Shown here piece after piece: positions 17,464 to 26,654 of a stretch of DNA of 64,000 nucleotides (the stretch's first letter is position 1; every line of letters begins with the position of its first letter). The stretch spans positions 45,789 to 109,788 of the forward strand of contig NZ_BBJH01000035.1 in assembly GCF_000739775.1 (NCBI RefSeq). The letters run 5' to 3'. The stretch is from Paraburkholderia heleia NBRC 101817 (GTDB lineage Bacteria > Pseudomonadota > Gammaproteobacteria > Burkholderiales > Burkholderiaceae). Position numbers and translations under genes: made by a program. A model generated the notes under the pieces. The model ran no database searches and was not told the origin of the DNA. It worked only from the letters and a program-made list of their open reading frames with translations.

Positions 17464-18642
17464 ATGACCTCGAACACCCCCTCAAACTGGCTTCCCCGCG
17501 ATGTTGGGCAGGCGCTGCTCGTTGGCCGCGTGTGGCGCAAGGCAGGCGAGCATGAAGGCCCCTGCGTCGTGCTCGTGCGCAACGGCGAAGTCATCGATAT
17601 CACGACCAGCGCGCCGACCACCGCGGATCTGTTCGACCGCGAGGACATCGCGCAATTCGCGCGCACGGTGAGCGGCGAATCGCTCGGCCCGGTGGAGAAG
17701 CTGATCGAAGCGAATCTGCCCGGCAGCGCGGAGCCCGCGCTGCGTCTGCTCGCGCCCAATGACGTTCAGGCCATCAAGGCCTGCGGCGTGACGTTCGCGG
17801 TGAGCCTGATCGAGCGCGTGATCGAAGAGCAGGCGGGCGGCGATCCCGCGAAAGCGCAGGAAGTGCGCGAAACCATTGCGGCAACGATCGGCACCGATCT
17901 CTCGAAGATCGAGCCGGGCTCGGAAGACGCGATGAAGCTCAAGGCGGAACTCGAGCGGCGCGGCGCGTGGTCCCAGTACATGGAAGTGGGTATCGGGCCC
18001 GACGCCGAAGTGTTTTCGAAGTCGCAGCCCATGTCGGCCGTGGGCTTCGGCGCGGCGGTGGGCTTGCTGGCCGCTTCGGTCTGGAACAACCCGGAGCCGG
18101 AAATCGTGCTGGCCGTGAACAGCCGCGGCGAGATCGTCGGCGCGACGCTCGGCAACGACGTTAATCTGCGCGACATCGAAGGCCGCTCGGCGCTGCTGCT
18201 CGGCAAGTGCAAGGACAACAACGCTTCGTGCGCGATCGGCCCGTTCGTGCGCCTGTTCGACGAATCGTTCAGCCTCGACACGGTGCGCAAGACGAGCGTC
18301 GCGCTGCGCGTGGAGGGCACGGACGATGACTTCGTCCTGGAAGGCATCAGCCACATGAGCGAAATCAGCCGCGACCCGGCCGACCTCGTGGCGCAGACTT
18401 GGGGCCCGCATCACCAGTATCCCGATGGCTTCATGCTCTTTCTCGGCACCATGTTCTCGCCGATCAAGGATCGCGACACGCAAGGCGGAGGCTTTACGCA
18501 TCACCTCGGCGACAAGGTCACCATCTCCGCGCCGGAACTCGGCGCACTGATCAACACCGTGCAATTGAGCACGGCGCTCGCGCCGTGGACCTTCGGCGTG
18601 CGCGCGCTCTATCGCAATCTGGCTGCGCGCGGATTGCTGTGA
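17464..18642 (+). CDS. FAH-family 2-keto-3-deoxypentonate dehydratase (XylX/KdaD-like)
   Basis: The 392-residue protein has a fumarylacetoacetate-hydrolase fold in its C-terminal half. Metal-site elements are in VGIGPDAEVFSKSQPMS and LGNDVNLRDIEGRSALLLGKCKDN, and the segment RDTQGGGFTHHLGDKVTIS follows. FAH-type enzymes of this length act as 2-keto-3-deoxyxylonate or 2-keto-3-deoxyarabinonate dehydratase, yielding 2-oxoglutarate semialdehyde. Its place between the pentonate dehydratase (26 bases upstream) and the semialdehyde dehydrogenase (23 bases downstream) makes this role likely. The ATG at 17464 was taken as the start because upstream in-frame codons lie inside the previous gene. Confidence 0.82.
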   Translation: MTSNTPSNWLPRDVGQALLVGRVWRKAGEHEGPCVVLVRNGEVIDITTSAPTTADLFDREDIAQFARTVSGESLGPVEKLIEANLPGSAEPALRLLAPNDVQAIKACGVTFAVSLIERVIEEQAGGDPAKAQEVRETIAATIGTDLSKIEPGSEDAMKLKAELERRGAWSQYMEVGIGPDAEVFSKSQPMSAVGFGAAVGLLAASVWNNPEPEIVLAVNSRGEIVGATLGNDVNLRDIEGRSALLLGKCKDNNASCAIGPFVRLFDESFSLDTVRKTSVALRVEGTDDDFVLEGISHMSEISRDPADLVAQTWGPHHQYPDGFMLFLGTMFSPIKDRDTQGGGFTHHLGDKVTISAPELGALINTVQLSTALAPWTFGVRALYRNLAARGLL

Positions 18643-18665
18643 GCCATTGAATCGGGAAACACGAC

Positions 18666-20108
18666 ATGAACCAGTTCGACAATTACATCGGCGGCCAATG
18701 GGTGCGCGGCGCCACGGCATCCGCCAACATCAATCCCTCCAATCTCGACGACGTGATCGGCGAATTTGCGCAGGCGGACGACGCGCAGACGCGCGACGCC
18801 ATCGCCGCCGCGCGCAAGGCGTTTGCGCAGTGGTCGCTCTCCACGCCGCAGCAGCGCTTCGATTTGCTCGACCAGGTGGGCAGCGTCATTCTCGCGCGCA
18901 AGGCCGAGCTGGGCCGCCTGCTCGCACGCGAAGAAGGCAAGACGCTGCCCGAGGCCATCGGCGAGGTGGGCCGCGCCGCGCAGATCTTCAAGTTCTTTGC
19001 CGGCGAGGCGCTGCGCCTTGGCGGCGAGATCGTGCCTTCGGTGCGGCCCGGCATGACGGTCGAGGTGACGCGCGAGCCGATCGGCGTGATCGGGCTCATT
19101 ACGCCGTGGAACTTTCCGATCGCCATTCCCGCCTGGAAGATCGCGCCCGCGCTGGCCTATGGCAACACGGTCGTCATCAAGCCCGCCGACCTCGTGCCGG
19201 CCAGCACGTGGGAACTCGTGAAGATCATCGCGGAAGCGGGCGCGCCGGCCGGCGTCATCAACCTCGTGATGGGGCGCGGCTCGGTGGTGGGCGAGGCGAT
19301 CGTCGGCTCTGCCGATGTCGACGCCGTCAGTTTCACAGGCTCGGTCGCGACCGGTCGGGCGATCGGCGCGAAGTGCTTTGCAACGGGCAAGAAATTCCAG
19401 CTGGAAATGGGCGGCAAGAACCCCATGGTCGTGCTCGACGACGCCAATCTCGACGTCGCCGTGGAAGCCTGCATCAATGGCGCATTCTTCTCGACGGGGC
19501 AGCGCTGCACAGCATCGAGCCGCCTCATCGTGACCGAAGGCATTTACGACCGTTTCATCGAAGCGATGAAGGCCCGCATGCAAGCGCTGAAGACGGGCGA
19601 CGCGCTGGCGGACGGCACGCATATCGGACCGGTGGTGGACGACAAGCAGCTTCAGCAGGACGAGCGTTACATTGCGATTGCGCGTGAAGAGGGCGGTGAG
19701 GTGTACGGCGGCGAGCGCGTGCAAGGCGCCACGCGCGGCTATTTCCTTGCCCCGGCGCTGATCACCGGTACGACTGCGCAAATGCGCATCAACCGCGAAG
19801 AAGTGTTTGGTCCGGTCGCCTCGGTCATCAAGGTGAAGGACTATCACGAGGCGCTCGCCGCGGCGAACGACACGGAGTTCGGTTTGTCGGCCGGCATCTG
19901 CACGACGTCGCTCAGTCATGCCAACCATTTCCGCCGCCATGTGCAGGCGGGCATGGTCATGGTGAACACCGCAACGGCGGGCGTGGACTACCACGTTCCG
20001 TTCGGCGGCCGCAAGGGTTCGAGCTACGGCCCGCGCGAGCAAGGCAGCTATGCCCGCGAGTTCTACACCACGGTCAAGACGGCGTACGTCAATCCGGGCG
20101 CAGTGTGA
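18666..20108 (+). CDS. 2-oxoglutarate semialdehyde dehydrogenase
   Basis: The 480-residue aldehyde dehydrogenase has PWNFP (147-151), the glycine motif FTGSVATG, catalytic Glu247 (LEMGGKNP) and Cys281 (GQRCTAS), and a C-terminal FGGRKGSSYGPREQG. The short N-terminus and this tail match the KGSADH/AraE group, which oxidises 2-oxoglutarate semialdehyde with NAD(P)+ as the last step of non-phosphorylative pentose breakdown (the Weimberg route), feeding the TCA cycle. It is the third gene of the pentonate operon and is followed directly by an intrinsic terminator. Confidence 0.88.
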   Translation: MNQFDNYIGGQWVRGATASANINPSNLDDVIGEFAQADDAQTRDAIAAARKAFAQWSLSTPQQRFDLLDQVGSVILARKAELGRLLAREEGKTLPEAIGEVGRAAQIFKFFAGEALRLGGEIVPSVRPGMTVEVTREPIGVIGLITPWNFPIAIPAWKIAPALAYGNTVVIKPADLVPASTWELVKIIAEAGAPAGVINLVMGRGSVVGEAIVGSADVDAVSFTGSVATGRAIGAKCFATGKKFQLEMGGKNPMVVLDDANLDVAVEACINGAFFSTGQRCTASSRLIVTEGIYDRFIEAMKARMQALKTGDALADGTHIGPVVDDKQLQQDERYIAIAREEGGEVYGGERVQGATRGYFLAPALITGTTAQMRINREEVFGPVASVIKVKDYHEALAAANDTEFGLSAGICTTSLSHANHFRRHVQAGMVMVNTATAGVDYHVPFGGRKGSSYGPREQGSYAREFYTTVKTAYVNPGAV

Positions 20109-20115
20109 AGCCGCG

Positions 20116-20146
20116 CGGGCGGCGTACGGAAGACGCCGCCCGTTTT
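20116..20146 (+). terminator. intrinsic terminator of the pentonate operon
   Basis: A perfect 10-bp stem (CGGGCGGCGT/ACGCCGCCCG) with a 7-base loop is followed by TTTT, 8 bases after the dehydrogenase stop. It also abuts the stop of the convergent PAP2 gene. Confidence 0.85.
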
Positions 20147-20841
20147 CAGATCATGCCGTGCACCACGGAGTGGACGAGCCTCAGCAGATCGTCGAATTGC
20201 GTGACCAGTTCGAAACACACGACAAATGCGAATGCGGCGGCCGCCCCGGGAAAGCGCACCATCAGGCGCAGAGCGGGCTCGGCGGTCCGCTTCCTGACCG
20301 TATCGCGCGTCATCAACCAGGTAATCACCACGCCGATTACGCCGCCTGCGATCAAATCCGTGGGGTAGTGATAGCCCAGATACGCACGCGGCAAGCAGAT
20401 GACCAGTATCACATATAACATCACCAGCGCGCCGACCATACGCCATACCAGGAAGATCCCCATCGCAATCGCCACCCATAGCATGGCGTGATCGCTCGGA
20501 AACGAGCTGAAGTCGGTTAGCCCGGCCGCCCGTAGCGACGACGAGGCGAAATGCAGATGCAGATCGGGATTGAAGAGCGGCCGTTGCCGGAACGGCAGAC
20601 AACGCGCGAGCAGGCGTCCCACCGCGAGCGCGACAAGGCCGCTGGCCACCGTGGCGATCATCATCTCGCGCCGCCATGCGCGCCGCTCGTTCGGCTGGAA
20701 CCAGATCCACCAGATGAGCGGGATGAGGAAATAACCCTTGAACGTATAGAGTCCCACCATCACCCGGATCGCGTGATTGAGCAGTGGCGGCAGATCGATT
20801 TGGGTGAGGGCTCCCAGAATGACGGTGTCGAAGCTGTTCAT
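20146..20841 (-). CDS. PAP2-family membrane phosphatase
   Basis: The 231-residue protein has about five to six membrane helices and the three phosphatase motifs of the PAP2 superfamily: ARCLPFRQRP (K/R-x6-RP type), SSFPSDHAML (PSxH, here PSDH) and PRAYLGYHYPTD (SR-x5-H-x3-D type). It should dephosphorylate a lipid-linked or prenyl phosphate (phosphatidate or undecaprenyl pyrophosphate) on the periplasmic side. It is convergent with the pentonate operon. No functional partner is nearby, so the substrate is open. Confidence 0.88.
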   Translation of the reverse strand: MNSFDTVILGALTQIDLPPLLNHAIRVMVGLYTFKGYFLIPLIWWIWFQPNERRAWRREMMIATVASGLVALAVGRLLARCLPFRQRPLFNPDLHLHFASSSLRAAGLTDFSSFPSDHAMLWVAIAMGIFLVWRMVGALVMLYVILVICLPRAYLGYHYPTDLIAGGVIGVVITWLMTRDTVRKRTAEPALRLMVRFPGAAAAFAFVVCFELVTQFDDLLRLVHSVVHGMI

Positions 20842-21491
20842 TTATTGTGGGCCATGCCGCTGACTTTATTTACGAATGAGAAAGGCGGCCGGAAACGGAA
20901 GTCTCCGGCCGCCTTGGGCCCCGATGTTCCAGGCGCCAGCCATCGTAAGTTTCAACTCAGCGCGCATAGGTAAAGAATCGAAAGCAAGTGTAAATAGCGC
21001 TTGCTCCCCCTCCCGCCGCGCTGCAAAGGCAGGCGTCAGCCAGTGCAGTACGGCTGTTCGCTTGCTGTTACGCTCCGTCACACATCGTTTCGTTTCCAAA
21101 CGAACTGCGCCGTGCAGCGTTTCCGTTATCGGGCATGACCCCACATCGTTTCGGCGATTTGCCCGGTTCCGTCGCCTGGTCGGGCGGCAGGGAGCCGCTT
21201 CTCGCATCGCAGCGCACGCGACGGCCACGTTCTGCTGTGCGTCGCCGCTCAGCCGGGTGCCGACACGCGGGAGAAGGAGTTTGGCGAGATCGTGGAAGTG
21301 GCGGTTGAAGTTGGCCGCGGTGCCGCTTTTGAAACGGCCGGGCAATTGGCCGAGCAGGCGTTGATAACTCTGGAGGCTAGCCGAACCGGACTACTGTCGC
21401 GGCGTGGGGGCGTGGGACTGGCGCAGGCAGGGAGGAGGCATGCGCGCACATGATGTTGTGCGCGCAACGATATCGGTGGCGGGTGCGCCGG
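20842..21491. other. 650-bp region without a convincing gene; contains one strong hairpin
   Basis: Open frames here have skewed, Arg/Pro-rich translations and no family features. At 20882-20915 a perfect 12-bp inverted repeat (AAGGCGGCCGGA/TCCGGCCGCCTT, 10-base loop) could end minus-strand transcription, since the minus strand continues TTTCTC. One minus-strand stretch (about 21250-21370) translates to a plausible-looking helix beginning SLQSYQRLLGQLPG, but it lacks a start codon and a proper end; it may be a gene remnant. The rest holds nothing recognisable. Confidence 0.5.
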
Positions 21492-21788
21492 TCAATCGTC
21501 GTCGCCACGGTGATGTTCCCAGCCGCGATGACGGCCGTGGTCGTGCCAGTGATGTTCGTCTTCGTCGTGATCGTAGCGGTAGTAGCCGTAAGCCGGGGCC
21601 GCTTCGTAGACCGCGGCGGGAGGCGCTTCATAAACGACGGGCGGCGGCGCCTCGTACACCGGCTCGGGCGCGGCATAGACCGGACCAGGAACGCCGAGAT
21701 AGACGCCGATATCGGCATGGGCGGATGCCGCCGTGCTGACACACGTCCCTGCGAGTCCTGCGAGGAGATAAAACGTCAGGCGATTCAT
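21492..21788 (-). CDS. small secreted PXPV/tyrosine-rich protein with His-Asp tail
   Basis: The 98-residue protein has a signal peptide (MNRLTFYLLAGLAGTCVSTAASAHA). It continues with repeats of the form VYEAPPP/VYEAPPA and ends in a His/Asp/Glu-rich tail (HDEDEHHWHDHGRHR) suited to metal binding. Similar short PXPV-repeat exported proteins are common in Burkholderiaceae and have no known function. ATG at 21788 gives the intact signal peptide; a start 21 bases upstream would only lengthen it. It stands alone, divergent from the GH36-like gene. Confidence 0.7.
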   Translation of the reverse strand: MNRLTFYLLAGLAGTCVSTAASAHADIGVYLGVPGPVYAAPEPVYEAPPPVVYEAPPAAVYEAAPAYGYYRYDHDEDEHHWHDHGRHRGWEHHRGDDD

Positions 21789-22048
21789 GGTGATCTCTAT
21801 TTCAGTCAACGGACGTGGTTGCTATGGAAGCGGATTCTAGATGCTGAGCCTGCGAACGGGATGCGCAGATTTGTCAATCGTGTAACCGCTGGTAAAGCCG
21901 CACGAAAAATAGCGGCCTTAAGGTTCCCATAAGGGAAGCGCGCGGCCCTGAAGCGCCGTTGGTTCGGGGCGGCCGTTTTGGGGCCATGACACGTTTGTGC
22001 TGTTGCCATTACCCTATGGAGGCTGCTCGCGCCCGAGACAGGTTGCCC

Positions 22049-24004
22049 ATGCGTGCCGACGATCGAACTTCTACGCAAGCCTGCATGCCCGAATTCCGGA
22101 CATGGGGCGATGTCTGCTCGTTCGGGAACGACGCCGTTGCGCTGCGCTGGGCACTCGAGGACGCACACCTCACGCACTGCTCGCTGGTCGATTGCACCGG
22201 GGCATGCGAGCTGCCCATCGCCGCGCCGTTCGCGCTGACGTTCGCGGACGGCAACACACTCGGCGCGGCCGGCATGCGCGTGCTCGCACCGGTAAGGGAA
22301 GATGCGCTCGCCGCCAACCCCCACGCATTGCGATTGGCCGAGCGCGTCTCGGGCCGGCGCGTGAGCGTCATGCTGGGCGACGCGCAGGGACGCCTTGCGA
22401 TTCAATGGAGCGTAGAGCAGCGCGACGGCGCAAGATATCTGCGCATGACGCTGAACGTGACGGCCCTGCGCCAGGCCGAAGCCATTGCCGTCGTTTCATT
22501 GCTGCAGGCGCGCGCTGTCGGCGCGCAGACCTGCAGCGAACGCAAGGGCACGCCGGTCGTTGCGGGCAACTTCTACCTGGGCTTCGAGTTGCCGCTTGCA
22601 ACCAGCCGCGTGGAAGCAGATAGCGTCAGTTTTACGCTGCAACGCGCGCTGCCGCTGGAAAAGGATCGGACGCTGACTTACTCCGCCGTGGCGGGCGTGG
22701 CTCGCGACGGCCAGTTGCGGCGCGACTTCGCCACCTGTCTCGAGCAGGAGCGCGCCCGCCCATATCGTCCGTTTCTGCACTACAACAGCTGGTGGGATAT
22801 CGGTTATCTCACGCCTTATACGCAGGACCAGGCGCTCGAGCGCATCGAAACGATCGGCCGCGCATTGCATACCGCGCGCGGTGTGCTGATCGATTCGTTT
22901 CTTTTCGACGACGGCTGGGACGACCTTGGCGGCGGCTGGCATTTCAGCCAGGCGTTTCCCTATGGCTTCGTACCGCTGCGCGACGCGGCGGCACGCTATG
23001 GCGGCGCGCCCGGTGTCTGGCTGTCTCCCTGGGGCGGCTATTGCGCGCCGAAGCATGAGCGCATAATGCACGGCCGCGCCTCGGGCTACGAAGTCATCGA
23101 CGATGGTTTCGCGTTATCGGGGCCGCGCTACTACGAGCGCTTTCACGAAGTCGTGATGAGCCTGCTCGCGAGAGACGGCGTGAACCAGTTCAAATTCGAC
23201 GGGACAGGCAACGCGGACCGGGTATTTCCAGGCAGCCTTTTCGATAGCGATTGGGACGCGGCGATCCAGCTGATCGGCGACATTCGCGCGGCGAAACAGG
23301 AAACTTTCATCAACCTCTCGACCGGCACGCATCCCTCGCCGTTCTGGCTGCGCTACGTCGACGCGATCTGGCGCGGCGGCAGCGACGACGGTCAGGCGGG
23401 CAGCGGCACGAGCCGCGAGCGCTGGATCACCTATCGCGACGCGCAGACCTACCGCAACGTCGTGCTGCGCAGCCCGCTCTTTCCACTCAATTCACTGATG
23501 CTGCACGGCATCGTGCTGGCGCAGTGCAATCCACGGCTGAATGCGCCGGCAGGCGATGCATTCGCGCACGAAGTGCGGTCCTTCTTCGCGAGCGGTACGC
23601 AGTTGCAGGAACTGTACATCACGCCTTCGCTGCTGGGCGAGGACCACTGGAACGTGGTCGCGCAAGCGGCCCGATGGGCGCGTGCGAACGGTGACATATT
23701 GCGCGACAGCCACTGGATCGGCGGCGCGCCCGACGAAGCGGCCATCTACGGCTGGGCCGCTTGGGCGCCGCACAAGGCAATCGTGACGCTGCGCAATCCG
23801 CACGATCGGGCCCAGCGTTTTGCACTGGCGTTGCGATATCAACTGGAACTGCCGGATGGGGCGGCGGGACGATTCCGTGCGCTGAGCCTCTGGCATGCAG
23901 GCACCCCCGGCGTTCCCGCAATACTGAGCGCGGACGTACCGTGTGAAATCGAGCTCGCACCTTTCGAAGTGCTGACGCTGGAGCTGCTGCCCGATGGGTG
24001 CTAA
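22049..24004 (+). CDS. GH36/GH27-clan alpha-galactosidase-like glycoside hydrolase
   Basis: The protein (about 651 residues) has an N-terminal beta-sandwich and a TIM barrel with FLFDDGWDDLGGGW, WLSPWGGY and QFKFDGTGN (Asp about 384, the expected nucleophile of clan D). An aspartate in GGSDDGQAG probably acts as acid/base. A C-terminal beta domain follows (ALRYQLELPDG to LELLPDGC). Related proteins are often mislabelled enterotoxin. No signal peptide is seen, so it should act in the cytoplasm on imported alpha-galactosides. Candidate starts are 22016, 22049 and 22085; none has a strong ribosome binding site. Its stop codon overlaps that of the convergent GH35 gene. Confidence 0.75.
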   Translation: MRADDRTSTQACMPEFRTWGDVCSFGNDAVALRWALEDAHLTHCSLVDCTGACELPIAAPFALTFADGNTLGAAGMRVLAPVREDALAANPHALRLAERVSGRRVSVMLGDAQGRLAIQWSVEQRDGARYLRMTLNVTALRQAEAIAVVSLLQARAVGAQTCSERKGTPVVAGNFYLGFELPLATSRVEADSVSFTLQRALPLEKDRTLTYSAVAGVARDGQLRRDFATCLEQERARPYRPFLHYNSWWDIGYLTPYTQDQALERIETIGRALHTARGVLIDSFLFDDGWDDLGGGWHFSQAFPYGFVPLRDAAARYGGAPGVWLSPWGGYCAPKHERIMHGRASGYEVIDDGFALSGPRYYERFHEVVMSLLARDGVNQFKFDGTGNADRVFPGSLFDSDWDAAIQLIGDIRAAKQETFINLSTGTHPSPFWLRYVDAIWRGGSDDGQAGSGTSRERWITYRDAQTYRNVVLRSPLFPLNSLMLHGIVLAQCNPRLNAPAGDAFAHEVRSFFASGTQLQELYITPSLLGEDHWNVVAQAARWARANGDILRDSHWIGGAPDEAAIYGWAAWAPHKAIVTLRNPHDRAQRFALALRYQLELPDGAAGRFRALSLWHAGTPGVPAILSADVPCEIELAPFEVLTLELLPDGC

Positions 24005-25881
24005 TACAACGAATTCGCTAGTGGCACCGGCTTCGTTTCGGTCAGATGCAGGTCGAAGATCAGCACCTCGTTCTCACCATGCGTGAGCCACGGCGCGGGG
24101 CAGTACAGGCGCGTTTGCGGGCCGATGCTCCAGTAGCGCCCCAAATTGTGTCCATTGACCCAGACCACGCCCTTCGTCCAGTTGCCCATATCGAGCCAGG
24201 TATCGCCCACTTCATCCAGAACCAGGCGCGCCCTGAAAAATAGCCCGGGTTTCAGCGGATTCGTGCAGCGTTCCTGCAACCCGGCGATGTACGCCTCATC
24301 CATCGGCAGCGAAAAGACTTCCCACTGCTCGAGAGACGAAACGGACCCGTCGAGGTATTGCATGTTCACGGGATCCAGCAATCCTTTGCGGTCGACGATG
24401 GCCGGCCCGAAGTTGACGCGCCCCATGGCCTCTATCAGGATTTCCAGCGCACCGGGCGCACCGGGCGCACCGGGTGCATCGGCCGCGGTGGCCGGCAATG
24501 CGAGCGGCGCGCGATGTGTCACGCGTAACCGCTGTGCATAGTCTTGCGGAATGCATGCGCGCGAGACGCCGCCCGCGTAGCGCTCGCCGACAAAAACCGT
24601 CGCATAGTCATGAACGCCGCCGATATCCAGCGCGCCAACCGGTTGCGCAAGCAACGTTTTCCGGTACAGCATGAAGCCGAAACTCTGGCCGTAGCGCTCG
24701 AACGGCAGCGGATCGACGCTCGACTCGCGCGGCAGAGGCGCGGGGAGGTTGTCCCAGACGGAGGCGAAGAGGGTCGGCGTCAGGGTGTGCCCCGCGACTG
24801 TGGGGATGGCGTCGGGAATATCCGGCAATGGCCCGGCCAGATAGTGGGCGATGATGTCGCGATACCTCATGTATTTCGCCGTGGCCGCCCCGTGCTCGTT
24901 AATCGGCGCTCCATAATCGTAACTCGTGATATCCGGTTGATAGTTGCCCGACTCGTCCACATTCGCGCCGGCATAAAAGCCAAAGCTCGTGCCGCCGTGA
25001 ACGACATAGAGGTTGAACGACAATTGCGACTGCATGAAGGCCGTCAAGATGGCTGAAAGATCGTAATCGAGTCCGGCGAAATCCGGCTCGCCCCAATGCG
25101 TCAGCCAGCCCGGGTAGACCTCGCCCGCCATCGCGGGCACGGCGGGAAACGCGCGCCGCACCGCTGCGATTTGCGCCGCGTTGCCGTTGCTCAGCGCAAT
25201 GGCGCCACCTGTCACCGTAGTGCGATTGCGTTCGAGTTGCGCGAGACCGTCCTCGGTGTAGAAGGGCCCGGCTATGCCGTCCCGTAGCCAAAGCTGCCTG
25301 AGTTCTTCGAGGTAAGCGGGATTGCTTGCGTACGAACCGAATTCATTTTCTATCTGGATCATCAGGATCGGCCCGCCTGCATCGATCATCAACGGCTTGA
25401 TGCGCGCAGCGAGTTCGCCGATGTAGCGGGCAACCGCGGCCATGTAGCGGGCATCGGTGGCGGAGTCGGTGCGCAGTCGAATGTCCGGTTCGCTCAGCAG
25501 GTAGGCGGGGAGGCCGCCCAGGTCCCACTCGGCGCAGACGTAGGGGCCCGGACGCAACAGCACCCAAAGCGCTTCTTGCTGACACAGGCGGATGAAGGCC
25601 GCGATGTCGCGGTTGCCGCTTTCGAAGTCGAACACGCCCCGGCGCGTCTCATGGTAGTTCCACATGATGTACAACGCGATGCAGTTCATGCCCATCGCCT
25701 TGGCCATGCGAATGCGATGCAGCCAGTACTCGCGCGGAATGCGCGCGGGATGCATTTCGCCGCTGCGAATCTGCAAGGGCTCGCCGTCGAGCAGGAAGTG
25801 CTCGCCGTCGGGGCTGAACGAGAAGGTGTGGCTGCGTTCGCGGTTCACGGTGTAATCGCGCCCTTGTATTTGCACACTCAC
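24001..25881 (-). CDS. GH35 beta-galactosidase
   Basis: The 626-residue protein has a family-35 TIM barrel: SGEMHPARIPREYWLHRIRMAKAMGMN, LRPGPYVCAEWDLGGLP, acid/base Glu180 (QIENEFGSY) and nucleophile Glu254 (AGEVYPGWLTHWGE). C-terminal jelly-roll domains follow, with NWTKGVVWVNGHNLGRYW near the end. It should release beta-linked galactose. No signal peptide is visible. A GAPGAPGAP stretch comes from three copies of a 9-bp repeat near 24455-24480 and is probably a flexible linker. It is tail-to-tail with the GH36-like gene, so alpha- and beta-galactosidase genes are paired, possibly for a plant galactoside. Confidence 0.92.
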   Translation of the reverse strand: MSVQIQGRDYTVNRERSHTFSFSPDGEHFLLDGEPLQIRSGEMHPARIPREYWLHRIRMAKAMGMNCIALYIMWNYHETRRGVFDFESGNRDIAAFIRLCQQEALWVLLRPGPYVCAEWDLGGLPAYLLSEPDIRLRTDSATDARYMAAVARYIGELAARIKPLMIDAGGPILMIQIENEFGSYASNPAYLEELRQLWLRDGIAGPFYTEDGLAQLERNRTTVTGGAIALSNGNAAQIAAVRRAFPAVPAMAGEVYPGWLTHWGEPDFAGLDYDLSAILTAFMQSQLSFNLYVVHGGTSFGFYAGANVDESGNYQPDITSYDYGAPINEHGAATAKYMRYRDIIAHYLAGPLPDIPDAIPTVAGHTLTPTLFASVWDNLPAPLPRESSVDPLPFERYGQSFGFMLYRKTLLAQPVGALDIGGVHDYATVFVGERYAGGVSRACIPQDYAQRLRVTHRAPLALPATAADAPGAPGAPGALEILIEAMGRVNFGPAIVDRKGLLDPVNMQYLDGSVSSLEQWEVFSLPMDEAYIAGLQERCTNPLKPGLFFRARLVLDEVGDTWLDMGNWTKGVVWVNGHNLGRYWSIGPQTRLYCPAPWLTHGENEVLIFDLHLTETKPVPLANSLY

Positions 25882-25962
25882 GCACTATACTTCCACGGCT
25901 GATAGTAGAACGCTTAATTTCGCTTAAGCCTGTAATTCGGCGGGAATACGCGCAAGTCAGAT

Positions 25963-26523
25963 ATGCCGGGCTATGTAACCGTATTGATGCAGTTACATTC
26001 GAATATGAAAAAGCGTGCTATTTTTCCGATTGCCAGCTCAACGCTTCTCGTCGCGGCGGGAATTTTCTGCATCGTCTTGTCGCTCTCGACAAGGTCCCTG
26101 ATCGGAACGCTTTTCATCGCGAGGATGCTGCTGTTCTGCGGCTTCGTGCATGCCTTGAATCTCTTCACGACGAAAGACTGGAAACTCGCCATCAGGCGCA
26201 TTCCGCCAGTCATCGTGCCCATACTCATCGGCATTCTCATTCTGGTCAATGACAGCGCACGGGCGCGCGGGCTTACCGTGATGCTGATGATCTTCTTCGT
26301 ACTCGACGGCTTCTTCAAGATCATTGCGTCGGTCGGGCAGGACGTGAAGATCAACAATATCGGCATTGTCAGCGCCGCGCTGTCGTTCCTGCTCGCCATT
26401 TTTCTGGCCGCCAATTTCCCAAGCGTGCCGTTACCCTTGCTCGGATTGTTCCTCGGGCTGGATCTCATTTCCATGGCCGTGGTGCCGTTTGGCGGCCGGG
26501 AGCGCAGGCGCGAGCTGATCTGA
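25963..26523 (+). CDS. HdeD-family (DUF308) membrane protein
   Basis: The protein of up to 186 residues has six hydrophobic segments arranged as three pairs, as in HdeD, an inner-membrane protein linked to acid resistance in E. coli. Recognisable parts are LLVAAGIFCIVLSLSTRS, IGILILVNDSARARGLTVMLMIFFVLDGFFKI and LPLLGLFLGLDLISMAVV. The biochemical role is unknown. The start is uncertain: ATG at 25963, 25987 or 26005 (MKKRAIFPIAS), the last being the most family-like. Confidence 0.72.
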   Translation: MPGYVTVLMQLHSNMKKRAIFPIASSTLLVAAGIFCIVLSLSTRSLIGTLFIARMLLFCGFVHALNLFTTKDWKLAIRRIPPVIVPILIGILILVNDSARARGLTVMLMIFFVLDGFFKIIASVGQDVKINNIGIVSAALSFLLAIFLAANFPSVPLPLLGLFLGLDLISMAVVPFGGRERRRELI

Positions 26524-26654
26524 CCTGACGAAAGCGCAGTCGGCGGCCGCGTCGCGGCCGTGCATCACGTTTCGCACGCACACGGTGTCGCCATCGATGT
26601 CCGTATCAGTGTGCGGTTGCCGTTTTACACACGCAAAACCGACGGAGGCGATTC

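Noticed and set aside
20866..21345. Possible minus-strand gene of about 159 codons
   Set aside because: It begins only at a TTG with no ribosome binding site, has an erratic Arg/Pro composition in its second half, and reads through the hairpin at 20882-20915.
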